The notes below the pieces were generated by a model. It was not told the DNA's origin, did no database searches, and saw only the letters and a program-made list of their open reading frames with translations. Position numbers and translations under genes: made by a program. DNA of 64,000 bases. Source: Ohtaekwangia sp035628875 (GTDB lineage Bacteria; Bacteroidota; Bacteroidia; Cytophagales; Cyclobacteriaceae). The DNA lies in NCBI GenBank assembly GCA_035628875.1, contig DASPIZ010000091.1:62001-126000 (forward strand). The letters are read 5' to 3'. Shown piece by piece: positions 33,637-41,832 of the stretch (positions within the stretch are counted from its first letter, which is position 1; each line of letters begins with the position of its first letter).

Positions 33637-34054
33637 TCGAGTAGACGGCTCCACCAGTAACTTTGATGGGAAGCGCCTCTCACACCACGCAGCATACGGA
33701 TCTCGTACTACGCAGTTCGTTAGGGATAACGTAGCCGCTCTTGACACCAACTACGTGTTTAGAAGTGCCTAATCTACAACTGGGCCACGGCCTTCAACAT
33801 CGCTGAAATCCCTGAGAAATTTCGAACTACTTATCTACTTCATCAGGCTCGGTATGCCGCTTCTGTTCGTCAGTACCGGAGTTTGCAGTCTCGCTTCCTT
33901 CAGTGTGCTTGCTTCACGACAGACCACTCCCGCAGATTAGCGGGGCAGGCAATGCGACTTGCTAATTGGCTTCGCCAACTTGTCAATAAGGGACTTTCAC
34001 CCTCTGGAATATTTCGGTATCTTTCGATACCTTGCGCTCATGCCGGCTGCACAC
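33637..34054 (-). mobile_element. ORF-less group II intron, both ends visible (418 nt)
   Basis: On the minus strand it begins GTGTGCAGCCGG (from 34054), the GUGYG start of group II introns. It has the domain I-like GGGTGAAAGTCCCTT, then a domain V-like hairpin (ACGAACTGCGTAGTACGAG onward) and a domain VI-like hairpin, and ends CTACTCGA at 33637. There is no maturase. It splits attC-like site 4 in its left box: removing it joins GAACCACCAC to AATGTATATAAAACATATG. That joined arm pairs with the right arm at about 34148-34174. Splicing would need a maturase in trans. Confidence 0.72.
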
Positions 34055-34174
34055 AATGTATATAAAACATATGCTGTATTGTAGGTTCTTAAAGTGTGTG
34101 CTATTAAATTTCGTCAGCAACATGGGACAAAGAGTAGGTATTTAAACGCATACATTTTATATACTAGCGTTGGC
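34055..34174 (+). repeat. attC-like site 4, interrupted by the intron
   Basis: The right part of a site whose left box (about 33621-33636) lies beyond the intron. The left arm AATGTATATAAAACATATGC (34055 on) pairs with the right arm GCATACATTTTATATACTAG, and the right box is GTTGGC (34169-34174). The next gene starts at 34219. Confidence 0.58.
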
Positions 34175-34218
34175 AACTATAATACTGGAAAAATAACAAA
34201 TATTAAACAGTCAGACTA

Positions 34219-34812
34219 GTGAAACAATTAAGGCGACTCAGTCTTTCGCTACTTTTATTTTTCTGTGGATTTTATAGCCCCGCGCAGACAAATGTGGTTT
34301 CGGTTGATATATTTGGACTTCTTCTTCAAGATAGAAAAAGTATATCGTACGAGCGAAGTTTTAGAAGCAAGTTCTCCGTGAGACTTTCATACGAGAATCA
34401 GAAATACATCAAGGGAGCGGAAAATGGACAAACTGTATATGAGGTTCGAGGCAAAGGAGTAATCGCGGAATTTAGATTCTATCCATCCTACTCTAAAAAG
34501 TCGGCACCACTTGGCTTCTATCTTGGATCTTCTTTTAGAAATATTGGCGTAACCGAGACATACAGTCCCGCAAGTATGGAATTTACTGGAAATGTTTTTA
34601 ACTATACGATAATAAGTGGATATAAGTTCAATTTCGATAGAGCAATCATTGAGGTATTGGCCGGGTATGGTTCTGGACAGGTTCGTGGACTTGACGACCC
34701 ACGGCGTTCGCAGATTGCCCCCTTTACTGACAATACTATTGATCAATTGAAGGCAAATTTTAGATTTGAAATATCACTTGGGTTCTACTTTCCTAAACTC
34801 AGTACTGACTAA
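34219..34812 (+). CDS. exported beta-barrel-like protein (cassette gene)
   Basis: A 197-residue protein starting at GTG 34219, with a signal peptide (LSLSLLLFFCGFYSPAQ). The mature part alternates aromatic/hydrophobic residues in strands (SYERSFRSKFSVRLSYENQ, GVIAEFRFYPSY, FNYTIISGYKFNF) and ends FRFEISLGFYFPKL. This looks like a small outer-membrane barrel similar to DUF3575-type proteins; that family link is a weak inference. It lies 45 bp after the right box of attC-like site 4 and 14 bp before the inverted repeat at 34826. Confidence 0.6.
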   Translation: MKQLRRLSLSLLLFFCGFYSPAQTNVVSVDIFGLLLQDRKSISYERSFRSKFSVRLSYENQKYIKGAENGQTVYEVRGKGVIAEFRFYPSYSKKSAPLGFYLGSSFRNIGVTETYSPASMEFTGNVFNYTIISGYKFNFDRAIIEVLAGYGSGQVRGLDDPRRSQIAPFTDNTIDQLKANFRFEISLGFYFPKLSTD

Positions 34813-34819
34813 GCATTAC

Positions 34820-34900
34820 GGTTGCCAATAAATAAGGCTTCGCGTGGCCGCAGGCCCAGCGTGACGCCTTATTTATTGTGCGTAATTTTATTGGACAACC
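34820..34900 (+). repeat. inverted repeat after cassette gene
   Basis: A perfect 13-bp inverted repeat, CAATAAATAAGGC (34826-34838) and its complement (34866-34878), has an internal GGCC-GGCC hairpin in the loop. An outer pairing of GGTTG (34820) with CAACC (34896-34900) is possible. It may be a terminator or a degenerate attC; no GTTRRRY box is evident. Confidence 0.55.
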
Positions 34901-34985
34901 ATTACATATGATACCAGAAAGAATACCAATTCAAAGAATGGAAGATTACCACACTCACTTTTGACGAGTTGTGTTGATTGACGAT

Positions 34986-35141
34986 ATGTTGAGGTCAATC
35001 GTAGAAGCTACAACCAATCAAAGCACTGCCTGGAGAGATGAGATAAAATGGAACAGCAAAAACGCCGACGCTTATTTATTTATGTTTGGTGACAACAAGA
35101 CAGGCTACAGGCAGATTCGACTTGCAATTTACGGTGAATGA
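34986..35141 (+). pseudogene. gene fragment
   Basis: Fifty-one codons from ATG 34986 (ending RQIRLAIYGE) have protein-like composition. They can be extended upstream by a frameshift at about 34970 (TFDELC joined to LIDDML). I read it as the C-terminal remnant of an unidentified gene. No signal peptide or motif. Confidence 0.35.
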
Positions 35142-35167
35142 GAACGGTCTCACCACTAAATAATGTT

Positions 35168-35781
35168 ATGAAGAGACTAACAAGATATTTCACCTTCGCA
35201 TTTGTAGCGCTGATTCATTACAGCTGTCATTTAATTGACAGCAAAAGAGCAGTTGTTAGTCAAGCAATAAAAGAATCGAATGTGGTGACCACGACTCAAT
35301 TCTGAGTGGTCGCCCTATATCGTTCTATATCGACCATAAAGAGATTCCGCAAGTTTGCAAAGACTTATTTAGGAATACCCGACAAGCCTCTGACGAGACT
35401 GCTGTTCTTGGTGTACTCGACAGTTTATTTACATCAAATGATAACACAAGGCCATTCTATTTCCTTACGATTACACGGACAATGACAAAAGCCGACGGAG
35501 CTTATGCAGAACCACTGGGAATAATGGCAAGACAATTTGTAGAGACCAGAACAAAAGAATTTATTAACTACTTCCGTAATGAATCACTGTTGACCGATAT
35601 TGACTTAGACGAATGGGCAAAAACAGTGGCCGCAGAAATTGAAATTTCATCAAGTGAACGAGAGAGAGAGGAACTAAAGATGCTAACAGAAAGGATGAAA
35701 TTGAACTGCGAGAAATGTGACGAACGACAAATAAAGGCAATTAATGACTTCATCAACAGAGTGGAACGCAACGGGCCGTAA
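35168..35781 (+). pseudogene. frameshifted lipoprotein gene
   Basis: ATG 35168 starts a lipoprotein-like N-terminus (FTFAFVALIHYSC) that stops after 45 codons at about 35303. The other frame continues at once, CGDHDSILSGRP, and stays open without interruption to 35781 (about 165 codons, helical and acidic, ending INDFINRVERNGP). One base change near 35280 restores a single protein of about 200 residues. I recognise no family. The next gene starts 13 bp downstream, so the two may have been an operon. Confidence 0.65.
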
Positions 35782-35793
35782 CATTGGAAAAAC

Positions 35794-36894
35794 ATGAGAT
35801 TTCTTCTAGCCTTCTATTTTATCACCTGTAGTTATCAGCTATTTGGGCAATACGACTACTTTGACTTTGAGGGGTACGATGCCTACAAAAGCGTGTACGC
35901 CTCTTTTATAGAAGAACAAGTAAATGGAAAAGTAAAGGAACTAAAAAAATATTCTATTTCAAGCATTCCGCTTCACGTAGAGCTAGATCGCAATAATCAA
36001 ATTATTAAAAAGTATGAATATGCAGATACCTTACATTTGGTGAGAACAGTGAAATATGCTGATCGAAAGATTGTTAGGAAAACCGAATATCACAATGGGA
36101 TTCCAACTGATAAGATACATTACACCTATAACAAGTCAGGAAACTTAACATCGATGAATTTTTTTACGAACAAGGAGCTAACAACAAAAATAGAATATCA
36201 ATATGATAACGCTGGGCGTATCGCTTTTCGAAAACAAAATAACAAAAAGGAATTTACCCAATTTGTTTATGAAGGAGATTCTGTTATCTGGAAATTAATA
36301 TTCAACGAACGTTCAATCTTAACTGGTGTATTGAAGAAAAATATAAAGAAAAATGCTGAACTAATAGTCTCTGATGTGATAGATACTACATCGGATGTAC
36401 ACTTTATGCAAAGAATAAAGCCAACCAGGGAATATCTAAAAAAATGGGACAACAATGAGAACATCTTGGAATCAGCTGAATTTGATTACGATATCTCTGG
36501 AAAAAAAATCCTTCGATGCATTATAATAAATGAATTTGACTCGGGTAAACTAACCAAATCTGTATCAAAATATAATACGGACTTACTAAAGGGAGAATAT
36601 ATCAATGAGTTTTCTTACAACCACCAGGGTCGACTTGAATCGGAGGTTTCAAGACATGGCACTGCTTTTAACGAGGTCAGGTTCGAATATGATGATCATG
36701 GTAATTGTACCGCTCGAGGCAAGTTTGTATACAGGTTCTTATATGACAAAAATGGGAATTGGATACTAAAGCAACGGTTCAATAAACAAAACTCGTCAAC
36801 GACAGAAATAATAGGAGGGGTGACTAAAACAAAAAAGTACGCTAAAGATTCATGGACAACTGAAGCGAGAAGAGAAATAAAATACTTTGATTAG
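35794..36894 (+). CDS. exported YD-repeat-like protein
   Basis: A 366-residue secreted protein: signal peptide MRFLLAFYFITCSYQLFGQ, then a series of beta-hairpin repeats of the RHS/YD type, for example KYEYADTLHL, TEYHNGIPTDKIHYTYNKSG, IEYQYDNAGRIAF, FEYDDHGNCTARG and FLYDKNGNWILKQRF. The length is far below that of RHS toxins and no toxin tip is visible, so this is the small stand-alone form common in Bacteroidota, probably periplasmic or surface-exposed. It follows the decayed lipoprotein by 13 bp. It could be a wall-associated binding protein; function unknown. Confidence 0.7.
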   Translation: MRFLLAFYFITCSYQLFGQYDYFDFEGYDAYKSVYASFIEEQVNGKVKELKKYSISSIPLHVELDRNNQIIKKYEYADTLHLVRTVKYADRKIVRKTEYHNGIPTDKIHYTYNKSGNLTSMNFFTNKELTTKIEYQYDNAGRIAFRKQNNKKEFTQFVYEGDSVIWKLIFNERSILTGVLKKNIKKNAELIVSDVIDTTSDVHFMQRIKPTREYLKKWDNNENILESAEFDYDISGKKILRCIIINEFDSGKLTKSVSKYNTDLLKGEYINEFSYNHQGRLESEVSRHGTAFNEVRFEYDDHGNCTARGKFVYRFLYDKNGNWILKQRFNKQNSSTTEIIGGVTKTKKYAKDSWTTEARREIKYFD

Positions 36895-37029
36895 ATTTGG
36901 AAAGGGACTGAAGGAAATAGCCTAGGACGGAATCAGAATAAATCGCCACTGTACATGGAGTTGTTTTATCTCCGTCGCGTTCCGAGCTCATTGGCCGGCT
37001 TGCCCTTAGCCCAGGAAAAAGAATTTTTT

Positions 37030-37532
37030 GTGAAACACTATGTAACCATACTACTGATTTTACTTGCCGGAAGAACTTTTGGACAGGCGAGTAAGCAAAG
37101 TAAGTTGATTGTTGATAGCAACCTGGTTATTGAAATCCAGAATGAAAACGTGAGGCTGCCGGTAAAACGGAAATCAAAACAGTTGATATCATCGATACGA
37201 TCAAGGCAGACCTGGTAGTAAATCACGACCCAAAGCTAGCAGCCAAAGATCAGATCTACATTAACTCTTCAAGGGCGAAAATATCAGGAGACACGCTGAA
37301 GATTACTTTATTTCACCATGGATATGTTTTTATTTGGGAGTACGAGATTTTAATTATTGAAGACAAATATCAAATTACAACCTGGTTTACTCCACCAATT
37401 AATGATCATACCGTAAAAATTACGCCAATGACAACCTTTCTAAAAATTAACACTAAGGACTTTGTTCGGGGCCAAGAAATATACGGGCAAACAAGATTTA
37501 CCGGAAAATGTGCTGGACAAACCAGCGATTAA
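37030..37532 (+). pseudogene. frameshifted exported-protein gene
   Basis: From GTG 37030 a signal peptide (VTILLILLAGRTFGQ) and about 40 mature residues are followed by a switch of frame near 37150. The alternative frame (EAAGKTEIKTVDIIDTIKAD) then runs open to a TAA at 37530-37532, giving a beta-rich domain (ITLFHHGYVFIWEYEILII). Adding one G at GTGAGGCTG makes a single protein of about 168 residues. No family recognised. It is one of three frameshifted genes in this island. Confidence 0.62.
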
Positions 37533-37579
37533 TTTTCTAAAGAGTTTTTAATTGAAGGAGACTTCAAAGTATACGTTGA

Positions 37580-37650
37580 ATAACATGGCTGCTAATAAAC
37601 ATTCATGGAATAAGTATTTTTACTTTAATTCTATCCATCATATGTTCGGA
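37580..37650 (+). repeat. 70-bp repeated intercassette hairpin, copy 1
   Basis: This starts at GGCTGCTAATAAACATTC and contains the hairpin AATAAGTATTTTTACTTTAATT, ending at the start of the next gene (37650). A clearly homologous copy (about 80 percent by eye) lies at 39287-39357. It may be a further, degenerate attC-like element. Confidence 0.55.
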
Positions 37651-38189
37651 TGAAAACGCTTTTACTAAACATTTGGTGTTGGCTTACAGGAACTCAAAAG
37701 AACCAAAAAGAAGACATCTATAACATTGAGGAGAACCCGGAATCTTCAGATCAACAATATCGGAATTCAATTCAAAAGTGGCGACTCCAATACGAAGAAA
37801 AATTAAAAGCGCGAAAGAATCTAAACGTTGAATTTGTTTGGTGTCTTGTAGGTAACATTATTGGAGAACATCAGGTAGGAGAGAACAACGAGATAAAAAG
37901 GGGAACTAAACACTTTTCACCTGGAACAAAAGTATACTGCTTCCCGCCCCAGTGGGGAGACGGTTATGAAAAAATATATGTCATGGGTCGCCCACGTCAG
38001 AGTTTAGGATTCATAAAGGTCGTTATAAACAGCGATCTCGTGACAAATTGGAGAATCCAAAAGGTATTTACACCTCGTATTAAAACGGAAATGATAAAAA
38101 GCAATGGCTGGGGCGATACAAATGAATCAAAGGACAGAATCCTAATATTGTTGAACTCGCTTTTAAAAAATAGAGGTGAATGCTCATGA
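37650..38189 (+). CDS. hypothetical protein
   Basis: A 179-residue soluble protein. The central part has a small beta-domain (GTKHFSPGTKVYCFPPQWGD, KIYVMGRPRQSLGFIKVVI), and the C-terminus (VTNWRIQKVFTPRIKTEMIK) is helical. I recognise no family. The start at ATG 37650 directly follows the repeated 70-bp hairpin. No signal peptide; the N-terminal NIWCWLTG is hydrophobic but short. Probably cytoplasmic. Genes of this kind are sometimes polymorphic-toxin immunity proteins in Bacteroidota; nothing here shows that. Confidence 0.6.
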   Translation: MKTLLLNIWCWLTGTQKNQKEDIYNIEENPESSDQQYRNSIQKWRLQYEEKLKARKNLNVEFVWCLVGNIIGEHQVGENNEIKRGTKHFSPGTKVYCFPPQWGDGYEKIYVMGRPRQSLGFIKVVINSDLVTNWRIQKVFTPRIKTEMIKSNGWGDTNESKDRILILLNSLLKNRGECS

Positions 38190-38390
38190 ATAACTCGAAA
38201 ACAACGATTTTAAGTACAGTATATTTCTTAACTTCATATCATCGCGCTTGTTTATGCTCAGGTTTGAAGAGCATAAATGATGCTTTACTTTCTAATAAAA
38301 TGCTATGATGGAGAATTTTTTTTGTCGCATCCAACTAATTTAATAACTAAAAACTCTAACGACGTCCCTTAGATATTTTTATTCTATAAG

Positions 38391-38771
38391 ATGAAAGACC
38401 CAAGGTATCGAACCGGAACAAAATTAGCGATGGAAAACGTCGCAAAGAAAATGAACTTGCAATTTGCGCATTGGATGCAGGACTGGCCTTTAGAAGTGGG
38501 CGTAGCATCTGACATCGAGAAATACATCCGTCATTACGAGACATGCCGCGATGACGACGAAAAATTTGTCTTGATGGAGGCAATAATTCAAGCAACGGAA
38601 GATCAACCTAACGAAATTGCTTTTTTGAAGTATTGGGAGCAAATCAGGCCAATGTTAATTGAAGATTTTAGTATCCACGAGTACACCGTATTCTATTGGT
38701 TGTGCACTAATTCGGCGGATGAGACCGCACGCTGGAAAATAAGTAAGAAACTAAGGATGTTTGGGAATTAA
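38391..38771 (+). CDS. hypothetical small helical protein
   Basis: A 126-residue protein, mostly helical and charged, without signal peptide or membrane segment. Recognisable stretches are WMQDWPLEVGVASDIEKYIR and EQIRPMLIEDFSIHEYTVFYW. No family recognised. About 200 bp of non-coding DNA precedes it and about 160 bp follows it; neither shows an attC-like structure. The composition and isolated setting fit accessory cargo. Confidence 0.6.
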   Translation: MKDPRYRTGTKLAMENVAKKMNLQFAHWMQDWPLEVGVASDIEKYIRHYETCRDDDEKFVLMEAIIQATEDQPNEIAFLKYWEQIRPMLIEDFSIHEYTVFYWLCTNSADETARWKISKKLRMFGN

Positions 38772-38931
38772 AAACTTCAAACGAAGCATGGGTGGATAGT
38801 AAGTGTAACGTAGAAATAATCGTACAGGAGAAATTCGAACGACCAATGCGCGATTCAAGCACTTACAACTACTTAGGAAATGATCGACCGTTCAACTAAC
38901 CAAGATATCAAGTTCTAAAAAGACCGACTAT

Positions 38932-39281
38932 ATGAAATCCGCACAAACCATCTTAACACTGACACTCGTTTACTTAACAACAAGTTGCTCAAACGGAAAA
39001 CTTGAGGAAAAAGGGTTTCAGGTAAGTCCCACTTCAGACAATACTGAAACCGAGGAGGCCGATGGACTGAATAGCGATTCATTGAAATTTAATACAAGCC
39101 AAGTAGTGTACTGTTAATAGGTGTTCCAAACGTAAGGTTGACAACGATCTACAAAGTAAACACGAACAAAAGAAACAACACGACTTTCATTGGCTCAGAT
39201 GGTTTTCATTATAGATATGAAGATCAGGAAGAAAATAAAGGGAACAATTGGAATAACAATCTTATGCCTGGACTTGAAGCT
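38932..39281 (+). pseudogene. decayed partial copy of the lipoprotein gene at 43352
   Basis: The first about 117 codons match the gene at 43352-44137 closely at DNA and protein level (for example the shared segment KLEEKGFQVSPTSDN). One base is missing near 39097, which causes a stop at 39115-39117. The homology resumes in the next frame and stops at GLEA (39281), where the 70-bp repeated hairpin begins. The copy is therefore both frameshifted and truncated by junction with that repeat. Confidence 0.8.
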
Positions 39282-39286
39282 AGAAT

Positions 39287-39357
39287 AACAAGGTTGCTAA
39301 TAAACATTCATAAAATAAGTAGTTTTACTTTATTACTATCCATCATATATTGGAGCA
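39287..39357 (+). repeat. 70-bp repeated intercassette hairpin, copy 2
   Basis: Starts AATAACAAGGTTGCTAATAA and contains the hairpin AATAAGTAGTTTTACTTTATT. It is homologous to 37580-37650 and joined directly to the truncated lipoprotein copy, marking a recombination junction. Confidence 0.55.
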
Positions 39358-39499
39358 CTACGGTCCCGGTAGTAATAAAGACTTCATCAGAAGAACGTTG
39401 GAGTTTAAGGGGAGAAGGATGGGAACTATATATTTAATAAATTTGATGTTATAACAGACGGTAATGATCTTTCACCTATCAAAGCCTAAATTAAACGAC

Positions 39500-40123
39500 A
39501 TGGGGTTATTTGAAAAACTCTTCGGCAGAACCAAGAATTCCGGCCAACCATATAGGAACGAAAGTGACCCGATCCAACTTGCGAAAACCGCCGAAATGTT
39601 GGATGAAGGATTATTTTGGAAAATCATTGATAAATCTCTAAAGTCGACTAGTCAAGATGAGCAAGAACAGTACATAATATCAGAAATTGGAAAACTAACC
39701 CCAAAAGAGATGATAGGTTTTCGTTTAAGGACAGATTATTTTCTTTATCATACCTATAATTCTGAAATGTGGTGCGCTGGTTATATAATGAATGGGGGAT
39801 GTTCAGACGACAGCTTTGAGTACTTTAGATGTTGGGTCATATCAAGAGGAAGGGATACATTTTACAATACTAAAGCAAACCCCGACTATTTAATAAAAGA
39901 AGTGGTTGAAGGCGCAGAGTTTTATGAATTTGAAAGCTTTTGGTATGTTGCTTTGGAAGCATTCGAACGTAAAACCGGCAAGAACTTATATGATTACATT
40001 GACGATGATAGGTTCAATACCAAGGAAGCCACCTACCCGCAATTTGAATTTAACTGGCAAGCTGATGAACCAAACAGTATGAAAAAGATTTGTCCACAAT
40101 TGTATGTTAAATTTAGCGATTGA
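39500..40123 (+). CDS. DUF4240 domain protein
   Basis: A 207-residue soluble protein. After a short N-terminal linker (LFEKLFGRTKNSG) it is a DUF4240 domain: LDEGLFWKIIDKSL, LTPKEMIGFRLR, the signature GYIMNGGCSDDSFEYFRCWV followed by ISRGRDTFYN, then NPDYL. The domain's activity is not known; the invariant GGCSDD and Arg residues suggest a catalytic or binding pocket. Many DUF4240 genes sit in accessory regions or next to polymorphic toxins. I chose the ATG at 39500; an upstream frame to 39464 adds a non-conserved stretch. The next gene starts 15 bp downstream, so they are probably co-transcribed. Confidence 0.82.
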   Translation: MGLFEKLFGRTKNSGQPYRNESDPIQLAKTAEMLDEGLFWKIIDKSLKSTSQDEQEQYIISEIGKLTPKEMIGFRLRTDYFLYHTYNSEMWCAGYIMNGGCSDDSFEYFRCWVISRGRDTFYNTKANPDYLIKEVVEGAEFYEFESFWYVALEAFERKTGKNLYDYIDDDRFNTKEATYPQFEFNWQADEPNSMKKICPQLYVKFSD

Positions 40124-40138
40124 TGTACTCCATACACT

Positions 40139-40612
40139 ATGAGTAAAAGTTTAATAAAAGAATTGTATTGGATACTCGGAACAATTTTGCTGACCTTGAC
40201 AATTGGTGTATTAAGTCTCGGCAGCAAATTATTCAATGGCCAACTTTTGGATTTACAATTACACGACACCTATTTCATCATTCCTAAAATGCTATTGATG
40301 TCAGGAATCTTTATCTTTTTATTGATGAATGCATACATAAATAGAAGAATTTGGAATAGATTAAACAATAGATTATTAGGTAGTTCAATGGTGATAATTT
40401 TAACCTTGTTCCTCATCGTCCTGGTGAACTACTGGAATTGGGTTTACGGTTACGCTAATGACTCCGGATACTATGTATTTGACAAATACATTCGGACTGA
40501 AAAGATCTCCGAATTTACGATGTTGCACTGGCTTTTGCCAATAGTAATCGTTGCGACGTTCATTACTATAGTCACAACAGGATTAAAAATTATAAAGCCG
40601 AGACACAAGTAG
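40139..40612 (+). CDS. four-helix membrane protein with an LHDTYF motif
   Basis: A 157-residue membrane protein with four predicted helices (about 8-28, 43-63, 78-98, 128-150). Between helices 1 and 2 is LDLQLHDTYFII, the sequence that in cytochrome c oxidase subunit I contributes to a membrane loop. Small stand-alone proteins carrying this oxidase-I-like fragment exist in Bacteroidota, but their role is unknown and no heme ligands are present. It starts 15 bp after the DUF4240 gene, so the pair may function together. It is not a functional oxidase subunit. Confidence 0.62.
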   Translation: MSKSLIKELYWILGTILLTLTIGVLSLGSKLFNGQLLDLQLHDTYFIIPKMLLMSGIFIFLLMNAYINRRIWNRLNNRLLGSSMVIILTLFLIVLVNYWNWVYGYANDSGYYVFDKYIRTEKISEFTMLHWLLPIVIVATFITIVTTGLKIIKPRHK

Positions 40613-40827
40613 CGTATTGCATGAACGCCGAAAAAGGTACAAAAAACGCAGAATGACAGATGCTAGTCCCTCCGGTGTCGCAATAACTTCACCAAGCAAA
40701 AATGTAAGGATTCGTTAAAAGCGGCACTGGTTATTACAGTCGTGTAGGCATCTTCAAGAACAGTTTTCGGTTGAACCATAAAGATCTTTTCCAGTAAAAA
40801 CAAGAAATTTGAAGGAACGATTTGAAA

Positions 40828-41166
40828 ATGAGCTTATTCAGTTGGGGAGACCATTTCCAAGATATCAACCTCCGATATTCGGCCTTGCTAGTTGCCGCAA
40901 TAACAATATGGCTATTTAAACGTTGCGTGTTTTATATTAAGCGAAAACGGAGACGTGATTACTATAGAAATGTATATCTTAAATCGGAAGAATGGCAACG
41001 GAAACGGTATGTTGCACTTAAACGCGATAACTGGCAGTGTGTATATTGCGGTGCGCATGCTACGCAGGTTCATCACAAACGATACGCAAAAAGAAACATC
41101 GGAAGAGAACCGATCAATTGGCTCGTTTCAGTTTGCAAGTCTTGTCACGACGCTCAGCATAGCTAA
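40828..41166 (+). CDS. membrane-anchored HNH endonuclease-like protein
   Basis: A 113-residue protein: an N-terminal membrane helix (about 14-34, LLVAAITIWLFKRCVFYI), a highly basic linker (KRKRRRDYYRN), then an HNH nuclease domain. The domain shows WQCVYCGAHATQVHHKRY, with a CxxC metal pair, the HH of the motif, and a second pair CKSCHD near the C-terminus. HNH domains cut DNA. The membrane anchor is unusual and suggests action at the envelope, for example on incoming DNA, or a secreted-toxin relative; this is speculation. ATG at 40828; an upstream TTG at 40822 is also possible. Confidence 0.75.
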   Translation: MSLFSWGDHFQDINLRYSALLVAAITIWLFKRCVFYIKRKRRRDYYRNVYLKSEEWQRKRYVALKRDNWQCVYCGAHATQVHHKRYAKRNIGREPINWLVSVCKSCHDAQHS

Positions 41167-41304
41167 TATCCTAAAGATTTTAAGTTTTGATAAAAATCTT
41201 GCCACACGAATGTATTCAGTTTGTCATCCATTTTTGTAAACCGCGTGAAAGCAGGTGAAATGAAACGACCACAATAATGAAGGAAAGTATAATAATGTTC
41301 TCCA

Positions 41305-41721
41305 ATGACAACGCTGCAAAAAATATTTCAAACCGATCCAGAACGACGCAGCTCGGGTAAGATCATCTTATGGTGGGAGGTAAGAAGGCCTCTATACAAC
41401 CTATTCATTGCCCTTATAGTAGCGTTAAATTTAGCGATTATCCAGTTGCTCCCAAATGACGGATATTTTCGACTTCACGCTGGACCAATGCTGGTTATGG
41501 GTATGTATGCAGCAATCTTGTTATACTTTATCGCCGCAAATATCTGCTATACCGGCGGTTCATTGCTGCAGATTATTCTAAGAACCTGGGAAGGAGAGAG
41601 GATTAAAAAGCATGTAGGTCAGTTGTTTATTTATGGATTGATAATTTCCTTAATCGTAACGCTATTACCAGTTATTATTGCGTTGATTAATTGGAGTATA
41701 GGATATTTCTTAACTTTATAA
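41305..41721 (+). CDS. hypothetical membrane protein
   Basis: A 138-residue protein with three to four predicted membrane helices (about 30-50, 60-85, 107-135) and a basic cytoplasmic N-terminus. No conserved motif that I recognise. It is flanked by about 140 bp upstream and 110 bp downstream of non-coding DNA without attC-like structure. It is likely accessory cargo. Confidence 0.6.
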   Translation: MTTLQKIFQTDPERRSSGKIILWWEVRRPLYNLFIALIVALNLAIIQLLPNDGYFRLHAGPMLVMGMYAAILLYFIAANICYTGGSLLQIILRTWEGERIKKHVGQLFIYGLIISLIVTLLPVIIALINWSIGYFLTL

Positions 41722-41832
41722 AGAACCCCAAAGAAAGCAATCCAGAAAAATGATGCCGATGAATTCAGACTGTTGTAGTTACGAAGTCGAACAATGCAGC
41801 TAGGATCATTAAAATAGTTATAGTCTTAAAAA

